DNA of 64,000 nt from Herbinix sp. (GTDB taxonomy: Bacteria; Bacillota; Clostridia; Lachnospirales; Lachnospiraceae): assembly GCA_029256105.1 (NCBI GenBank), contig JAQSYO010000020.1, positions 1-64,000 of the forward strand, in the 5' to 3' direction. The position numbers and the translations under genes were made by a program. A model generated the notes under the pieces. The model worked only from the letters and a program-made list of their open reading frames with translations. It was not told the DNA's origin and ran no database searches. This document shows, one piece after another, positions 1 through 8,564 of the stretch. Numbering within the stretch: position 1 is the first letter of the stretch; the number at the start of each line of letters is the position of its first letter.

Positions 1-105
1 TGCATGAATTTCACCTTCTTCTACCTGAAGGTTGACATTATCTAATGCTTTGACTCCGGGGAAGCGTTTGGTAATATTTTTCATTTCTAACAATATTGCT
101 GCCAA
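1..105 (-). CDS. Sugar ABC transporter ATP-binding protein, N-terminal fragment
   Basis: Only the first 35 codons lie in the window; the gene continues past position 1. The translated start, with [15 protein letters not shown] and EEGEIHA, is the typical opening of the RbsA/XylG/MglA/GguA class of ATPases that energise pentose and hexose import. A TTG at 105 is chosen because a strong AGGAGGGG site (111-118) lies 5 nt upstream; the next ATG (84) is too far from it. It follows the ChvE-like binding-protein gene with a terminator-like hairpin between them, so the two are probably one operon with reduced read-through. The Walker motifs fall outside the window. Confidence 0.8.
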   Translation of the reverse strand, partial: MAAILLEMKNITKRFPGVKALDNVNLQVEEGEIHA

Positions 106-133
106 TAGTACCCCTCCTATACTTTTTCTTTTA

Positions 134-185
134 CATGAGAAAATAGGGTGCTGCAGTATTTCTTTGCACTACAACACCCTAATTT
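134..185 (-). terminator. Terminator-like hairpin between binding-protein and ATPase genes
   Basis: On the minus strand a 14-bp stem (180-167 with 158-145, three G-U pairs) is followed by ATTTTCTC. It lies between the binding-protein stop and the ATPase start, a usual place for partial termination that keeps the binding protein in excess over the membrane parts. The U-tract is imperfect, which fits partial read-through. Confidence 0.7.
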
Positions 186-196
186 TTGTGTGTTGA

Positions 197-1297
197 TTAC
201 TTTAATTGATCCTCTGTATAGTACTTGGAGTCAATTAACAATTCTTTGTAATTTGCTGCATCTGCAAATACTGGTTCACAAAGGAATGTAGGGATGATGC
301 CTGTTCCGTTATCATATGTTTCTGTATCGTTTACTGGAACTGTTTCGCCCTTCATAAGTGCGTTAACCATCTCAACAACCTTAGCTGCTAAAGTACGAGT
401 ATCCTTGAAGATTGACATAGACTGTGTTCCTGCAAGAATGTTCTTTACAGAAGTGATGTCGCAATCTTGACCTGTTAAGATCGGGAAGTTGTCTTTAGTG
501 TAACCTGCATTAACTAATGCGTTAGTGATACCAATAGCACAGGAGTCATTGGAGGAAAGAACTACATCCAATTTTGTTCCATCTGCATAATGAGCTGTAA
601 TTAAGTTTTCCATTCTCTTCTGAGCTTCTTCTGTAGACCAGTTAAGTGTTGCAACTTCTTCAAATGCCTTCTGACCGGAAACAACATTTAATTTGCCGCT
701 TTCGATATAAGGTGTTAAGATGTCCATTGCGCCGCCAAAGAAGAAACGAGCATTGTTATCATCAGGTGAACCTGTGAATAATTCGATGTTGAAAGGACCA
801 GCTTGGTTTTCAAGATCTAATTTATCAACAATGTATTGGCCTTGAATTGTACCTACCATGTAGTTATCAAATGTTGCATAATAAGAAACTGCATCGGTTT
901 CCATAATCAAACGATCATAAGCAATTACAGGGATTTTAGCAGTCTTTGCATCAGCTAATACTGTTCCTAAAGAACCACCATCGATGGAAGCAATAACTAA
1001 TGCATCACATCCGCCAGTAATCATGTTCTCGATTTGAGAAACTTGAGTAGCAATATCGTTGTTAGCATACTGTAAATCAACAGTATAACCAGCATCTTCT
1101 AATGATTTCTTCATGTTTTCACCATCTTGGTTCCAACGTTGTAAATCTTTTGTAGGCATTGCTACACCAATTTTTTTAGCGTCGTCTTTGCCAGTTGATG
1201 CGCCATCTGTTGCTGCGCCGTCTTTTGTACCACATCCTACTAGTAAAGATGAGATAACAGCTACACACAACACAATACTAAGTAACTTTTTCTTCAT
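197..1297 (-). CDS. ChvE-like sugar-binding lipoprotein of an ABC importer
   Basis: A 366-aa extracellular solute-binding protein. The N terminus has a lipoprotein signal (MKKKLLSIVLCVAVI then LLVGC), so it should be anchored to the outer face of the membrane. The body is a Peripla_BP_4 fold; KKIGVAMPTKDLQRW, AYDRLIM and TGQDCD resemble ChvE/XylF proteins that bind pentoses and related sugars. The start at 1297 has a GGGAGG site 7 nt upstream; a longer reading frame to 1351 has no such site. The ATPase follows and the sensor/XylF genes precede it. The ChvE-GguAB assignment is by resemblance; the exact sugar is unknown. Confidence 0.85.
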   Translation of the reverse strand: MKKKLLSIVLCVAVISSLLVGCGTKDGAATDGASTGKDDAKKIGVAMPTKDLQRWNQDGENMKKSLEDAGYTVDLQYANNDIATQVSQIENMITGGCDALVIASIDGGSLGTVLADAKTAKIPVIAYDRLIMETDAVSYYATFDNYMVGTIQGQYIVDKLDLENQAGPFNIELFTGSPDDNNARFFFGGAMDILTPYIESGKLNVVSGQKAFEEVATLNWSTEEAQKRMENLITAHYADGTKLDVVLSSNDSCAIGITNALVNAGYTKDNFPILTGQDCDITSVKNILAGTQSMSIFKDTRTLAAKVVEMVNALMKGETVPVNDTETYDNGTGIIPTFLCEPVFADAANYKELLIDSKYYTEDQLK

Positions 1298-1502
1298 AAT
1301 AAATCCTCCCAATAAATATTGTTTAATAACTACTCCTAGATAATAACACATAAGAAATAGGACTTACTTGCGATGTACTGTACATTTTTACGTAAATTAT
1401 AGTAATCGTAATAAATTATTCGACTGTATAGCAATAAAATGCTACCAATAAAACAATTCTGTCCTATTGTTAGAATTTCCTTCATCTGTTTCTTTTATAC
1501 TT

Positions 1503-1540
1503 CTAGATTATCCGACAAATTCAGATATATCTCATCAATC
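1503..1540 (-). pseudogene. Short remnant resembling the 3' end of the upstream xylF-like gene
   Basis: Read on the minus strand this stretch gives IDEIYLNLSDN, nearly the same as EDEVYLNVSDK near the C terminus of the XylF-like protein ending at 1685 (DNA copy at about 1713-1745). It has no start codon or remaining body. It looks like a partial duplication or the scar of a deleted second copy. The rest of 1298-1545 shows only AT-rich DNA and the ribosome-binding site of the ChvE-like gene. Confidence 0.45.
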
Positions 1541-1545
1541 ACAAG

Positions 1546-1594
1546 AAAATGCTAACAATACAATATAACATTTTTATTGTATTGTTAGCATTTT
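1546..1594. terminator. Perfect 20-bp bidirectional terminator hairpin
   Basis: Positions 1546-1565 pair perfectly with 1575-1594 around a 9-nt loop. The stem ends in four A/T on each side, giving a U-run in either direction. On the minus strand it would end the transcript of the xylF-like gene before the ChvE-like gene, so the latter may have its own promoter. Confidence 0.75.
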
Positions 1595-1628
1595 AAACTT
1601 TAAAATCTTATATCATCCTTAGTACCTT

Positions 1629-1704
1629 TAATCATCTTTATTAGAGTTAATCATCTTCAGCATCGTTAATCATCTTCCGCCTCGTTAATCATCTTCTGTA
1701 TCGT
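1629..1704. repeat. Four tandem 19-bp repeats across a stop codon
   Basis: Four imperfect 19-bp units (1629-1647, 1648-1666, 1667-1685, 1686-1704) share TAATCATCTT at their left end. The stop codon of the xylF-like gene (1685-1687) lies in the unit nearest the gene; the other copies are downstream. Because 19 is not a multiple of 3, gain or loss of units changes only untranslated sequence beyond the stop. Confidence 0.8.
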
Positions 1705-2749
1705 TAATTTCCTGTTTATCCGACACATTCAGATATACCTCATCTTCTTGCTGAAACCCACCTTCTATAATAACCTCTTTAATATTATCTTTAGTTACGG
1801 CAATTGGCTCAAGCTTCACATATGGCACTTCGTAATTACCATCATTAATGGTAGTTTCTACCCCTATATCTTCACCCTTGGCTAATTTCACTGCATATTC
1901 AGCTGCTGCCTTTGCCAATTTATCCACTGGCTTATATACAGTCATTGTTTGGGTTCCTTCTACAATCCTTTGGCAGGCAACTAAATCAGCATCCTGTCCG
2001 GTAACTACTACCTTTCCAGCTAACCTACTCTCTGATAGCGCCCGTACCGCTTGGCTGGCTAGATTATCATTCCCACATAAAACACCATCAATCTCAGGAG
2101 TAATTTCGAGCGCAGCATTCACTGCATTAAAAGCTTCTTCTGCCAACCACTCCTTTGCGTAGACGGTATATACGATATTTAGATCACTATCCTCCATAAC
2201 GTCCTTAAACCCCTGTTCCACCAAAGTAACATTATGATCTGTTGTAGGACCAAATATCGTAACAATATTTCCATCCTTAGGAACTTCACTAGTTAGGGTT
2301 TCCGCCATCAATCGTCCGACTTCCTCATTATCAAAGGAAATATACAAATCCGCATTCGCATTACGTACCAATCGATCATATGCCACAACAATAATCCCAG
2401 CTTCTTCTGCTTTCTTTAATACGTCGCTACAAGCCTCTGAGTCGACTGCAATTACTACGATAACATCCATTTTTTTATCTATGAAGTAATCAATCTGAGA
2501 AATTTGTTCTTCTACATCACCATTGGCATTCTGTACATTAACCTCTGCTCCAAGATCCTGCGCTGTAGATACAAACACTTCACGATCTCTTTGCCATCGC
2601 TCGATGACAAAGGAATCAAACGATAATCCAATCTGGATCTTCTTCTCTATTACATCAGTATCCTTCGTATCTTCATTACCGTCACTACACCCTGTTAATG
2701 TAAAAATAAGTATTAACAGCATTGCTAATATTGCACTGATTTTTTTCAT
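1685..2749 (-). CDS. XylF-like D-xylose-binding lipoprotein
   Basis: A 354-aa solute-binding protein with a lipoprotein signal (MKKISAILAMLLILIF then LTGC). The mature part is close to XylF in layout: IGLSFDSFVIERWQRDR, QNANGDVEEQISQID, AYDRLV, YISFDNEEVG, VVTGQDAD and GTQTMTVYKP. The family binds D-xylose or similar pentoses outside the cell and hands them to an ABC permease or, in some clostridia, to a sensor. Its ATG overlaps the stop of the YesN-like regulator gene (TAATG), so it is translationally coupled to the sensory genes. The C-terminal tail is acidic and ends inside a 19-bp tandem repeat. Confidence 0.85.
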   Translation of the reverse strand: MKKISAILAMLLILIFTLTGCSDGNEDTKDTDVIEKKIQIGLSFDSFVIERWQRDREVFVSTAQDLGAEVNVQNANGDVEEQISQIDYFIDKKMDVIVVIAVDSEACSDVLKKAEEAGIIVVAYDRLVRNANADLYISFDNEEVGRLMAETLTSEVPKDGNIVTIFGPTTDHNVTLVEQGFKDVMEDSDLNIVYTVYAKEWLAEEAFNAVNAALEITPEIDGVLCGNDNLASQAVRALSESRLAGKVVVTGQDADLVACQRIVEGTQTMTVYKPVDKLAKAAAEYAVKLAKGEDIGVETTINDGNYEVPYVKLEPIAVTKDNIKEVIIEGGFQQEDEVYLNVSDKQEINDTEDD

Positions 2750-4341
2750 TACGCCCTCTCCCTATATTCCGTAGGTGTTACACCTACTTGTTTTTTAAAT
2801 ATACGGCTGAAATAATTCGGGTCACTATAGCCAGTGTCAACACAGATGTTTTTAATGCTCACGTCACGATTTTGTAATAACTTCTTTGCCTCTTCAATCC
2901 TGATATTTGTGAGATATTCAATAAAATTTTCTCCTGTCACTTCTTTGAAAAGTTTACTGAAATAATATGGACTAATATCTACAATTCTGGATACATCATC
3001 TAAGGAGATATCCTTGCTGTAATTTCCCTCGATAAAAGCTTTCGCTTTTTCAATAATTCCGCTAGTCTGTTCCTCTCTTTTCGAAAGAATATTACGGCAG
3101 GCTTCAGTCACCTTATCAATAAACCATTTTCGCAGTTGTTCATAATTATCCGTTTGAATTACCGTCTTTAAATAATCCTTGCGATATTTAAAGTAATAGG
3201 TCATACCTCCGCTAAGAAACGCTTTTTGTTCAGCAAACAAAATAAATTCTATTACCTTTAATTTAATGTCCATCTCACAGTCCGGATATTGCTGAATCAT
3301 CCAATCAAAAAAGCGATTTGCTTCTATCTTTGTGCCTTCCAAGTTTCCTTTTTCAATCATGTCAAATAATAATCGTTCCGTTTCAATCGGATAATCATCC
3401 TCGTATCCACATCCAATGGGAATATCATTTGCATGAACAACGCGTCCTTTGCTGTTGTGTGTTGCATTTAGTGCTTCTTTATAAGATTCACTTAAACGAT
3501 CCACCGGTGTTACCGAACCGATACCTACCTTGAATTGAACATCGATACGTTTTGTCAGTTCTCGTATTAATCTCCTGACCTTATCGATTAAACCGGTACG
3601 ATCATCATATTCTAGTTGTTGTTTTGAGCAAGGAAGAAAAACAACAATTTTATTCACCATAATCGGTCCAACTACACAGAAGAATTCCTCCTTCAAATAA
3701 TCTCTAATGGTTGGATAAAAAGTCTGGGCCTTTACACTGACACCGACCGGATTCGTTAGCATTCCATCCTCCAAGGAATCTCCAAATTCCATAACCATCA
3801 TCATACCATATTCTTCTCGAATGCCAAGTAGATTACGATAATCAACTTCTACCCTACCATAATCATCCCCAGACAAAACGGCATAAATAAAATCACTTTC
3901 TATAATTGGTACGACAATTTCTAACTTTTCTCGAATCATTAGGTCATTACTTCTTTTTCTGCGGTCTTCTTCAATAATATCCATCGCCTTCTGTAAAACC
4001 TTCACAATGATGGTATGATTCACTGGCTTCGTCAAATACTCTAGTACTCCAAGATTAATCGCTTCCTTCGCATAATTAAACTTATCATAAGCAGTCATAA
4101 CGATAAAGATAATCGAACTATTCGTTTTTCTAATTTCTTTCATTGCTTCAATGCCATTAATACCAGGCATTTGAATATCCATAATTGCAATGTCCGGCAT
4201 GAATTTCTCTGCTAATTCAATTACACTTCTTCCTGTAGTTGCATGCTCAATAATGCAGCTGTCACTAAAATTTTTTTCAATAATAAATCGCAACGAATCG
4301 ATTACAATTCCTTCATCATCGGCCAACATTATCTTATACAT
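2749..4341 (-). CDS. YesN-like response regulator with AraC DNA-binding domain
   Basis: A 530-aa regulator. Residues 1-120 form a receiver domain with acidic DDE near residue 7, phospho-acceptor Asp in AIMDIQMPG near 55, and the conserved Lys in YLTKPV near 105. The middle (about 130-400) is a poorly conserved linker. The last 100 residues form a two-helix-turn-helix AraC domain (DISPYYFSKLFKEVTG, GYSDPNYFSRIFKK). It should activate the neighbouring sugar-uptake genes when phosphorylated by the kinase upstream. The ATG at 4341 is chosen for its GGAGG site 5 nt upstream; earlier in-frame starts lack one. Confidence 0.9.
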   Translation of the reverse strand: MYKIMLADDEGIVIDSLRFIIEKNFSDSCIIEHATTGRSVIELAEKFMPDIAIMDIQMPGINGIEAMKEIRKTNSSIIFIVMTAYDKFNYAKEAINLGVLEYLTKPVNHTIIVKVLQKAMDIIEEDRRKRSNDLMIREKLEIVVPIIESDFIYAVLSGDDYGRVEVDYRNLLGIREEYGMMMVMEFGDSLEDGMLTNPVGVSVKAQTFYPTIRDYLKEEFFCVVGPIMVNKIVVFLPCSKQQLEYDDRTGLIDKVRRLIRELTKRIDVQFKVGIGSVTPVDRLSESYKEALNATHNSKGRVVHANDIPIGCGYEDDYPIETERLLFDMIEKGNLEGTKIEANRFFDWMIQQYPDCEMDIKLKVIEFILFAEQKAFLSGGMTYYFKYRKDYLKTVIQTDNYEQLRKWFIDKVTEACRNILSKREEQTSGIIEKAKAFIEGNYSKDISLDDVSRIVDISPYYFSKLFKEVTGENFIEYLTNIRIEEAKKLLQNRDVSIKNICVDTGYSDPNYFSRIFKKQVGVTPTEYRERA

Positions 4342-4425
4342 TGTTACCTCCATTACGCCGCTTCTGGCAGCACAAACTATTTTAAGCGAGTTATTCACCT
4401 TTTATCTTATCTGCTAATATTGAGA

Positions 4426-5937
4426 CTATAATAAAATGGCTTTTCCCGAATTTTTCGGTATATGAATGGTCACTTTTGTTCCTTTGTTTTGTCCTTCACT
4501 TTCGATTTCAAAAACATTTTCTTTATCATAATAAAGACGTAATCGGTTAATTACATTCCCTAGACCAATTCCATTAGAATCCTTTGAAACAGTTCGTTCT
4601 TTAATGGATGCTCGATCCTCTAATTTGGAGGTCATAATTCTTTCGATCGTACTTTGTTCCATACCCGAACCATTATCTACTATAGTAATGTTGATATTTT
4701 CATCATCCAGATAAACTTTCATTCGAATTTCGCCTTCGTAATCAATGTCACGAATTCCATAGTTTACAGCATTTTCTACCACCGGCTGTAAAATCATGCT
4801 AGGTACACGAACATTCAGTAAGCTTTCATCGAGATCCTTATAAAAATGTATCCCTCCGGAAAATCTCACGTTTAAGATGTAAATATAACTATCTACCAGC
4901 TTGATTTCATCCCGGATAGTAGAATCTTGATCGAAGCTTTTCATATTAAAGCGGAAAAAGTCCGCCATATTCTCGATAAACAAACAGGTCTTGTCTGCTC
5001 CCTCCATCATCGCAAGCTGCGCTCCAGCATTTAGGGTATTAAAGAGAAAATGTGGATTAATCTGTGCTTGTAAATACTTTAGTTGAGCATCCTTAAGATG
5101 ATTTGTCATCATTAAGTCTTTCTCCATCATTCTATTTTCAAGCTCCATACTTTCCGTCGTTTTAATTATATATTGATGAATATTAACAATCATTGTATTA
5201 AAAGCTTTCGTTACGATTTCTACTTCATCCGAGGAATCTACATGGATTAAATCTACTTCAAAATTACCACCTGCCACCTCATAGGCTGCCCGAGTCAATT
5301 TCATCAATGGCCCGGTAATACTTCGAGTAACAATAATTATCAATACTACATTAAAGGTTGTGATTACCAGTAGTACAACGGTACTGATGATTTCTAATAC
5401 CCGTAAGGACATCTGGAGCAGTTCATAGTTGTCCGAATTATACTTGAACTGTTCGTTGTTGAGACTATTAATATAAGTACTAATGTAGTCATACATAACA
5501 GTAGCTTTTTCATAATTATTCTTATATTTTTCTATATTACGTCCACGCTTTGCGTCAACTGTGTCATCAACAATCTTTAAGTAGGTTTCCGACATATTTC
5601 TTATATTCTTCTGCATCAAGATCATATCATTGTCAATAATTTTTCCATTCAACTCACTAATCAAATTACTATAATCCTGCTCACTTCGATAATAATTTTC
5701 CAGGGATTCGGAGCTTTTTGTATTCAAATATTCATAAAGATTATCCTGTACGCCAGTAAGTGTATCAATAAGATCATTCAGCCCAACATTGCTTTTATAT
5801 ACTTCATCGATTGTACCGATTGACTTATTGATATTGTAATACATGAACATATTTGCGAAGAAAACTACCGTGGAGGAAAATGCAAACACTAATACCAACC
5901 TCCTACGGATGGATCCCTTTTTCTTTTTTGATTTCAT
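4426..5937 (-). CDS. LytS/YesM-type sensor histidine kinase
   Basis: A 503-aa membrane kinase. TM1 is at about 13-34, an extracytoplasmic helical region at 35-178, TM2 at about 180-204, then HAMP (205-255). The His_kinase domain has the acceptor His in QINPHFLFNTLNAG near 296, and the ATPase domain has PVVENAVNYG and DNGSGM. It lies between a membrane-anchored sugar-binding protein and a YesN-type regulator. That layout matches the clostridial XylFII-LytS-YesN system, in which the anchored binding protein reports xylose to the kinase. The sensory ectodomain lacks a recognisable Cache or binding fold, consistent with a partner protein doing the sensing. Confidence 0.9.
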   Translation of the reverse strand: MKSKKKKGSIRRRLVLVFAFSSTVVFFANMFMYYNINKSIGTIDEVYKSNVGLNDLIDTLTGVQDNLYEYLNTKSSESLENYYRSEQDYSNLISELNGKIIDNDMILMQKNIRNMSETYLKIVDDTVDAKRGRNIEKYKNNYEKATVMYDYISTYINSLNNEQFKYNSDNYELLQMSLRVLEIISTVVLLVITTFNVVLIIIVTRSITGPLMKLTRAAYEVAGGNFEVDLIHVDSSDEVEIVTKAFNTMIVNIHQYIIKTTESMELENRMMEKDLMMTNHLKDAQLKYLQAQINPHFLFNTLNAGAQLAMMEGADKTCLFIENMADFFRFNMKSFDQDSTIRDEIKLVDSYIYILNVRFSGGIHFYKDLDESLLNVRVPSMILQPVVENAVNYGIRDIDYEGEIRMKVYLDDENINITIVDNGSGMEQSTIERIMTSKLEDRASIKERTVSKDSNGIGLGNVINRLRLYYDKENVFEIESEGQNKGTKVTIHIPKNSGKAILL

Positions 5938-6001
5938 CTATTTGCCCTCGCTAAAACAGATCTATAATTTTTAAATAAGAAAGAGTTGATGCTCAACAAG
6001 A

Positions 6002-7045
6002 TCACTTACTCTCCACCTCATCGCTAGTTTCGCTCTTAATATAATCTTCTACATTATCATAGGTTATAACACCTGAGATATCCACGGAATAATAATCACT
6101 AACACGGCCTGTTGCACGGTATTCCGTTAAAGCCTCCACACAATATGCTCCCATTTTATTTGCATCAATCGTCATTGTGGAATGTATGATATTTTTCTCA
6201 ATCGCTCTTAATATAATATCCGAATCATAATAACCTATGATGTCAATCTCTCCAACTTTATTATAGTCTACTACAGCCTGAGAAGCACTCTCCGTATCTA
6301 CAGCAGTAAGACACACAAGAACATCCGGGGGATTTTCTTGATCCATAATAATATTACGGATATCCTCCTCCGAACTAAAGGTACTTTGCGTATTAACAAT
6401 TGCAGAATTTACTTCCACATTTCTTTGTCCTACTGACTCAAGAATGCTGGAATATATAACATTCTGACTGGTATTCGAAATATCAGAATTTAATAGCACT
6501 GTGATTTTACGCTTCCCTTCGCCCACGATTTGAGCTACCTGTTTGGCGTAAGCTTGACCTTCGTTATAACTATTAATACCTACGAAGCTCTTCCGTTTGC
6601 TTGCTGCATCCTTAATTACGGTAATAACCGGAATGCCAACATCATCCGCTTCATTTATTAGATCCTTAATATCTTCCTCCCCATTTGGCTCCAGAATGAT
6701 ACCATCGACTTTGGAGGCAATCGCTATTTTCATTAAATCATGCAAGGAATAATTAATGGAAAGATTATCACCGATCTTTTCAATATACGCATTTTTCTCT
6801 TTCCCTTTTTCCAGTGCTCCCTGATAAATTGCATCCCAAAAAGGAGCGTCTGCTTCCTCTGAAATTATTACGTAATGGGATTCATATTGCTTATAGTCTG
6901 AGGTGTCGATAACTCCAAACTCTGAAATAGCATATTTATAGTACGTCATTCCTATAAGAATAATGATAATTCCTACTGCAATACTGCTAATTGTGGCAAT
7001 AGAAATGACACGATTTTTTTTCATTTCATGTGGTTTCCTATTCAT
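6002..7045 (-). CDS. Membrane-anchored sugar-binding protein, probable sensor partner (XylFII-like)
   Basis: A 347-aa protein with a single N-terminal transmembrane anchor (about 13-36) and no lipobox Cys, followed by a Peripla_BP_4 domain (about 50-330; PFWDAIYQGALEKGK, VDGIILEP, GIPVITVI, GINSYNEG). Unlike the lipoprotein binding proteins downstream, it is fixed by an uncleaved helix, as expected for a sensor rather than a shuttle. It is first in the operon, 64 bp before the kinase. The start at 7045 has an AGAGG site. The family link is from architecture and gene order; the ligand is inferred, not shown. Confidence 0.75.
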   Translation of the reverse strand: MNRKPHEMKKNRVISIATISSIAVGIIIILIGMTYYKYAISEFGVIDTSDYKQYESHYVIISEEADAPFWDAIYQGALEKGKEKNAYIEKIGDNLSINYSLHDLMKIAIASKVDGIILEPNGEEDIKDLINEADDVGIPVITVIKDAASKRKSFVGINSYNEGQAYAKQVAQIVGEGKRKITVLLNSDISNTSQNVIYSSILESVGQRNVEVNSAIVNTQSTFSSEEDIRNIIMDQENPPDVLVCLTAVDTESASQAVVDYNKVGEIDIIGYYDSDIILRAIEKNIIHSTMTIDANKMGAYCVEALTEYRATGRVSDYYSVDISGVITYDNVEDYIKSETSDEVESK

Positions 7046-7207
7046 GTTATCATACCTCTTCTATTGGTGCTTTTGCCTATCATGTACATTATAGCATGTC
7101 CTACCCTTGAATTCTATATGAATGTTTCATCCATTGGTCTTGTATATGTAACAACTTTATTAGGGTGGAATATGATAATAATAGTAAAATGGAAAGGAAG
7201 TGTTTCT

Positions 7208-7777
7208 TTGGCTATTAAAATTTTTATAGATCAAGGTCACAATCCTACCGGATATCACAATACCGGTGCAACAGGTAACGGACTGCTAGAGCAGGATATT
7301 ACTTACCAAGTAGGAGTATATTTGGCGAATTTATTAAATAATGATCCACGTTTTGATGCGCGATTATCAAGACCGACTCCTACCACAGTACTAGGAACTA
7401 CTAACGCTACCAGTTTAGCAGAGAGAGTTCGCATGGCAAATGAATGGCCTGCCGATTACTTTATAAGTATTCATTGTAATTCTAATCCGAATCCATCGAT
7501 TAATGGAACGGAAATCTATTTGTATCAATTCAATACACAAGCACAATGGTTGGCTCAGCGAATTATGACTGGTATCGTTGAAATGGTAGGTACCAAAAAT
7601 AATGGTATTCGTTTAAATCCCTCCCTTTATGTATTACGCAGGACAAATATGCCCTCTTTACTAATAGAACTAGGTTACCTCACCAACAGTTCAGATGCGC
7701 AAAAGCTTCGTGATGATCAATATCAATTTGCCTATGGTATTTATTTGGGTATCATGCGATATTTTGGATTTGCTTAA
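7208..7777 (+). CDS. N-acetylmuramoyl-L-alanine amidase (Amidase_3)
   Basis: A 189-aa zinc amidase domain that cleaves the lactyl-Ala bond of peptidoglycan. Visible family motifs are IFIDQGHNP (zinc His), the Glu in LLEQDITYQ, SIHCNSN (second zinc His) and the catalytic Glu in LLIELGYLTN. The TTG at 7208 is chosen because AGGAAGTG lies just upstream and the Amidase_3 domain begins directly after it; the longer upstream reading frame overlaps the divergent gene. No signal peptide or cell-wall-binding domain is visible, so its export route is unclear; CwlD-like spore enzymes are the nearest comparison. Confidence 0.85.
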   Translation: MAIKIFIDQGHNPTGYHNTGATGNGLLEQDITYQVGVYLANLLNNDPRFDARLSRPTPTTVLGTTNATSLAERVRMANEWPADYFISIHCNSNPNPSINGTEIYLYQFNTQAQWLAQRIMTGIVEMVGTKNNGIRLNPSLYVLRRTNMPSLLIELGYLTNSSDAQKLRDDQYQFAYGIYLGIMRYFGFA

Positions 7778-7786
7778 TTAATATTG

Positions 7787-7843
7787 AGCCGGCGGTTGTG
7801 AAATTGATAAATAATGCGACTATATCATCATCTACCGGCTCTA
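7787..7843 (+). terminator. Probable terminator after the amidase gene
   Basis: GAGCCGG near 7787 and CCGGCTC near 7837 form a 7-bp GC-rich stem with a large loop, followed by a T-rich stretch. It lies directly after the amidase stop. Confidence 0.45.
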
Positions 7844-7897
7844 TTGTTTGAATTTAATAAATTCAATATTTATTTTTACAAAATTTAAAAAGAATGC

Positions 7898-7926
7898 TTT
7901 ACAAATCCATTTTATTATGTTATGAT
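7898..7926 (+). promoter_or_regulatory. Sigma-A-type promoter of the cold-shock gene
   Basis: TTTACA (7898-7903) and TATGAT (7921-7926) are separated by 17 bp. The start of transcription would be near 7933, which gives the cold-shock mRNA a leader of about 125 nt. Confidence 0.7.
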
Positions 7927-7957
7927 TTAGAAAGTATTTTAATTGTCATGTAAGACC

Positions 7958-8014
7958 TCACATATTTTTGTAAGTCATTACAGGTTAATGATTTACAAAA
8001 ATATGTGATTTTTT
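7958..8014 (+). promoter_or_regulatory. Long leader hairpin with U-run (attenuator-like)
   Basis: A 22-bp stem (7958-7979 with 7987-8008, at most a few mismatches) with a 7-nt loop is followed directly by six T residues. It therefore has the form of an intrinsic terminator, yet it lies between the promoter at 7898 and the cold-shock start at 8059. It should stop most transcripts unless the hairpin is prevented from forming. Confidence 0.7.
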
Positions 8015-8058
8015 ATTAGTAATAAAATACAATAATATTATTTTAGGAGGTATCTTTC

Positions 8059-8262
8059 ATGAACAAAGGTACAGTTAAATGGTTTAACGCACAAAAGGGT
8101 TTTGGATTTATCACTAACGATAACGGTGGAGAAGATGTATTTGTACATTTCTCAGGTATCGCTTCCACAGGCTTCAAGTCTTTAGAAGAAGGCCAAAAAG
8201 TTATGTTTGACTTAGAAAAAGGTCAACGTGGTATGCAAGCAGTTAACGTTACAGTTGCATAA
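8059..8262 (+). CDS. Cold-shock protein, CspA family
   Basis: A 67-aa OB-fold RNA chaperone of standard length. It has the RNP1 motif KGFGFI and the RNP2 motif VFVHF, plus KWFNAQ at the N terminus. The family binds single-stranded RNA and DNA and melts mRNA structure. The ATG follows an AGGAGG site. The long structured leader is in keeping with csp genes, whose own products can act on the leader. Confidence 0.95.
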   Translation: MNKGTVKWFNAQKGFGFITNDNGGEDVFVHFSGIASTGFKSLEEGQKVMFDLEKGQRGMQAVNVTVA

Positions 8263-8283
8263 TTTGTAAACAAACGTGAAATC

Positions 8284-8328
8284 AAAGCCTTTCTTAAGGA
8301 GTAACACTCTTTAAGAAAGGCTTTTTTT
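8284..8328 (+). terminator. Terminator of the cold-shock gene
   Basis: A 14-bp stem (8284-8297 with 8311-8324) ends in a run of seven T. It lies 22 bp after the stop codon. Confidence 0.9.
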
Positions 8329-8460
8329 AAAAAACTAAATATATTATTTGTATAAATACTGGAAATTGTATGAAATTTATGATAAAATCATTAAAATAGT
8401 ATCTACCGTTTATTGGAGCTTTCATTGGAAGTGGTTTTTAAGAAAGGAGTATTTTTTTAT

Positions 8461-8530
8461 ATGAGAAAATTAGTTATTAATGCGTAGCAAAGGCTATCGC
8501 ATTATGTAAATAATATGAAGTAGCCTTTGC
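8461..8530 (+). promoter_or_regulatory. Eight-codon mini-ORF with overlapping stem-loop in a gene leader
   Basis: ATG at 8461 after an AAAGGAG site opens a reading frame of only eight codons (MRKLVINA, stop 8485-8487). The last base of its stop begins a stem-loop: 8487-8496 pairs with 8521-8530 over 10 bp, with a further inner stem. No U-run follows, so it is not a simple terminator. It lies 35 bp before the CD3324-type gene, so translation of the mini-ORF could affect folding and the next start. Confidence 0.5.
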
Positions 8531-8564
8531 ATAATCCTGAGAACATTATTTTAGGAGGAGCAAA

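Noticed and set aside
7028-7207. 60-codon upstream extension of the amidase as a signal peptide
   Set aside because: It overlaps the divergent sensor gene and its promoter region, has no ribosome-binding site, and the domain begins right after the TTG at 7208.
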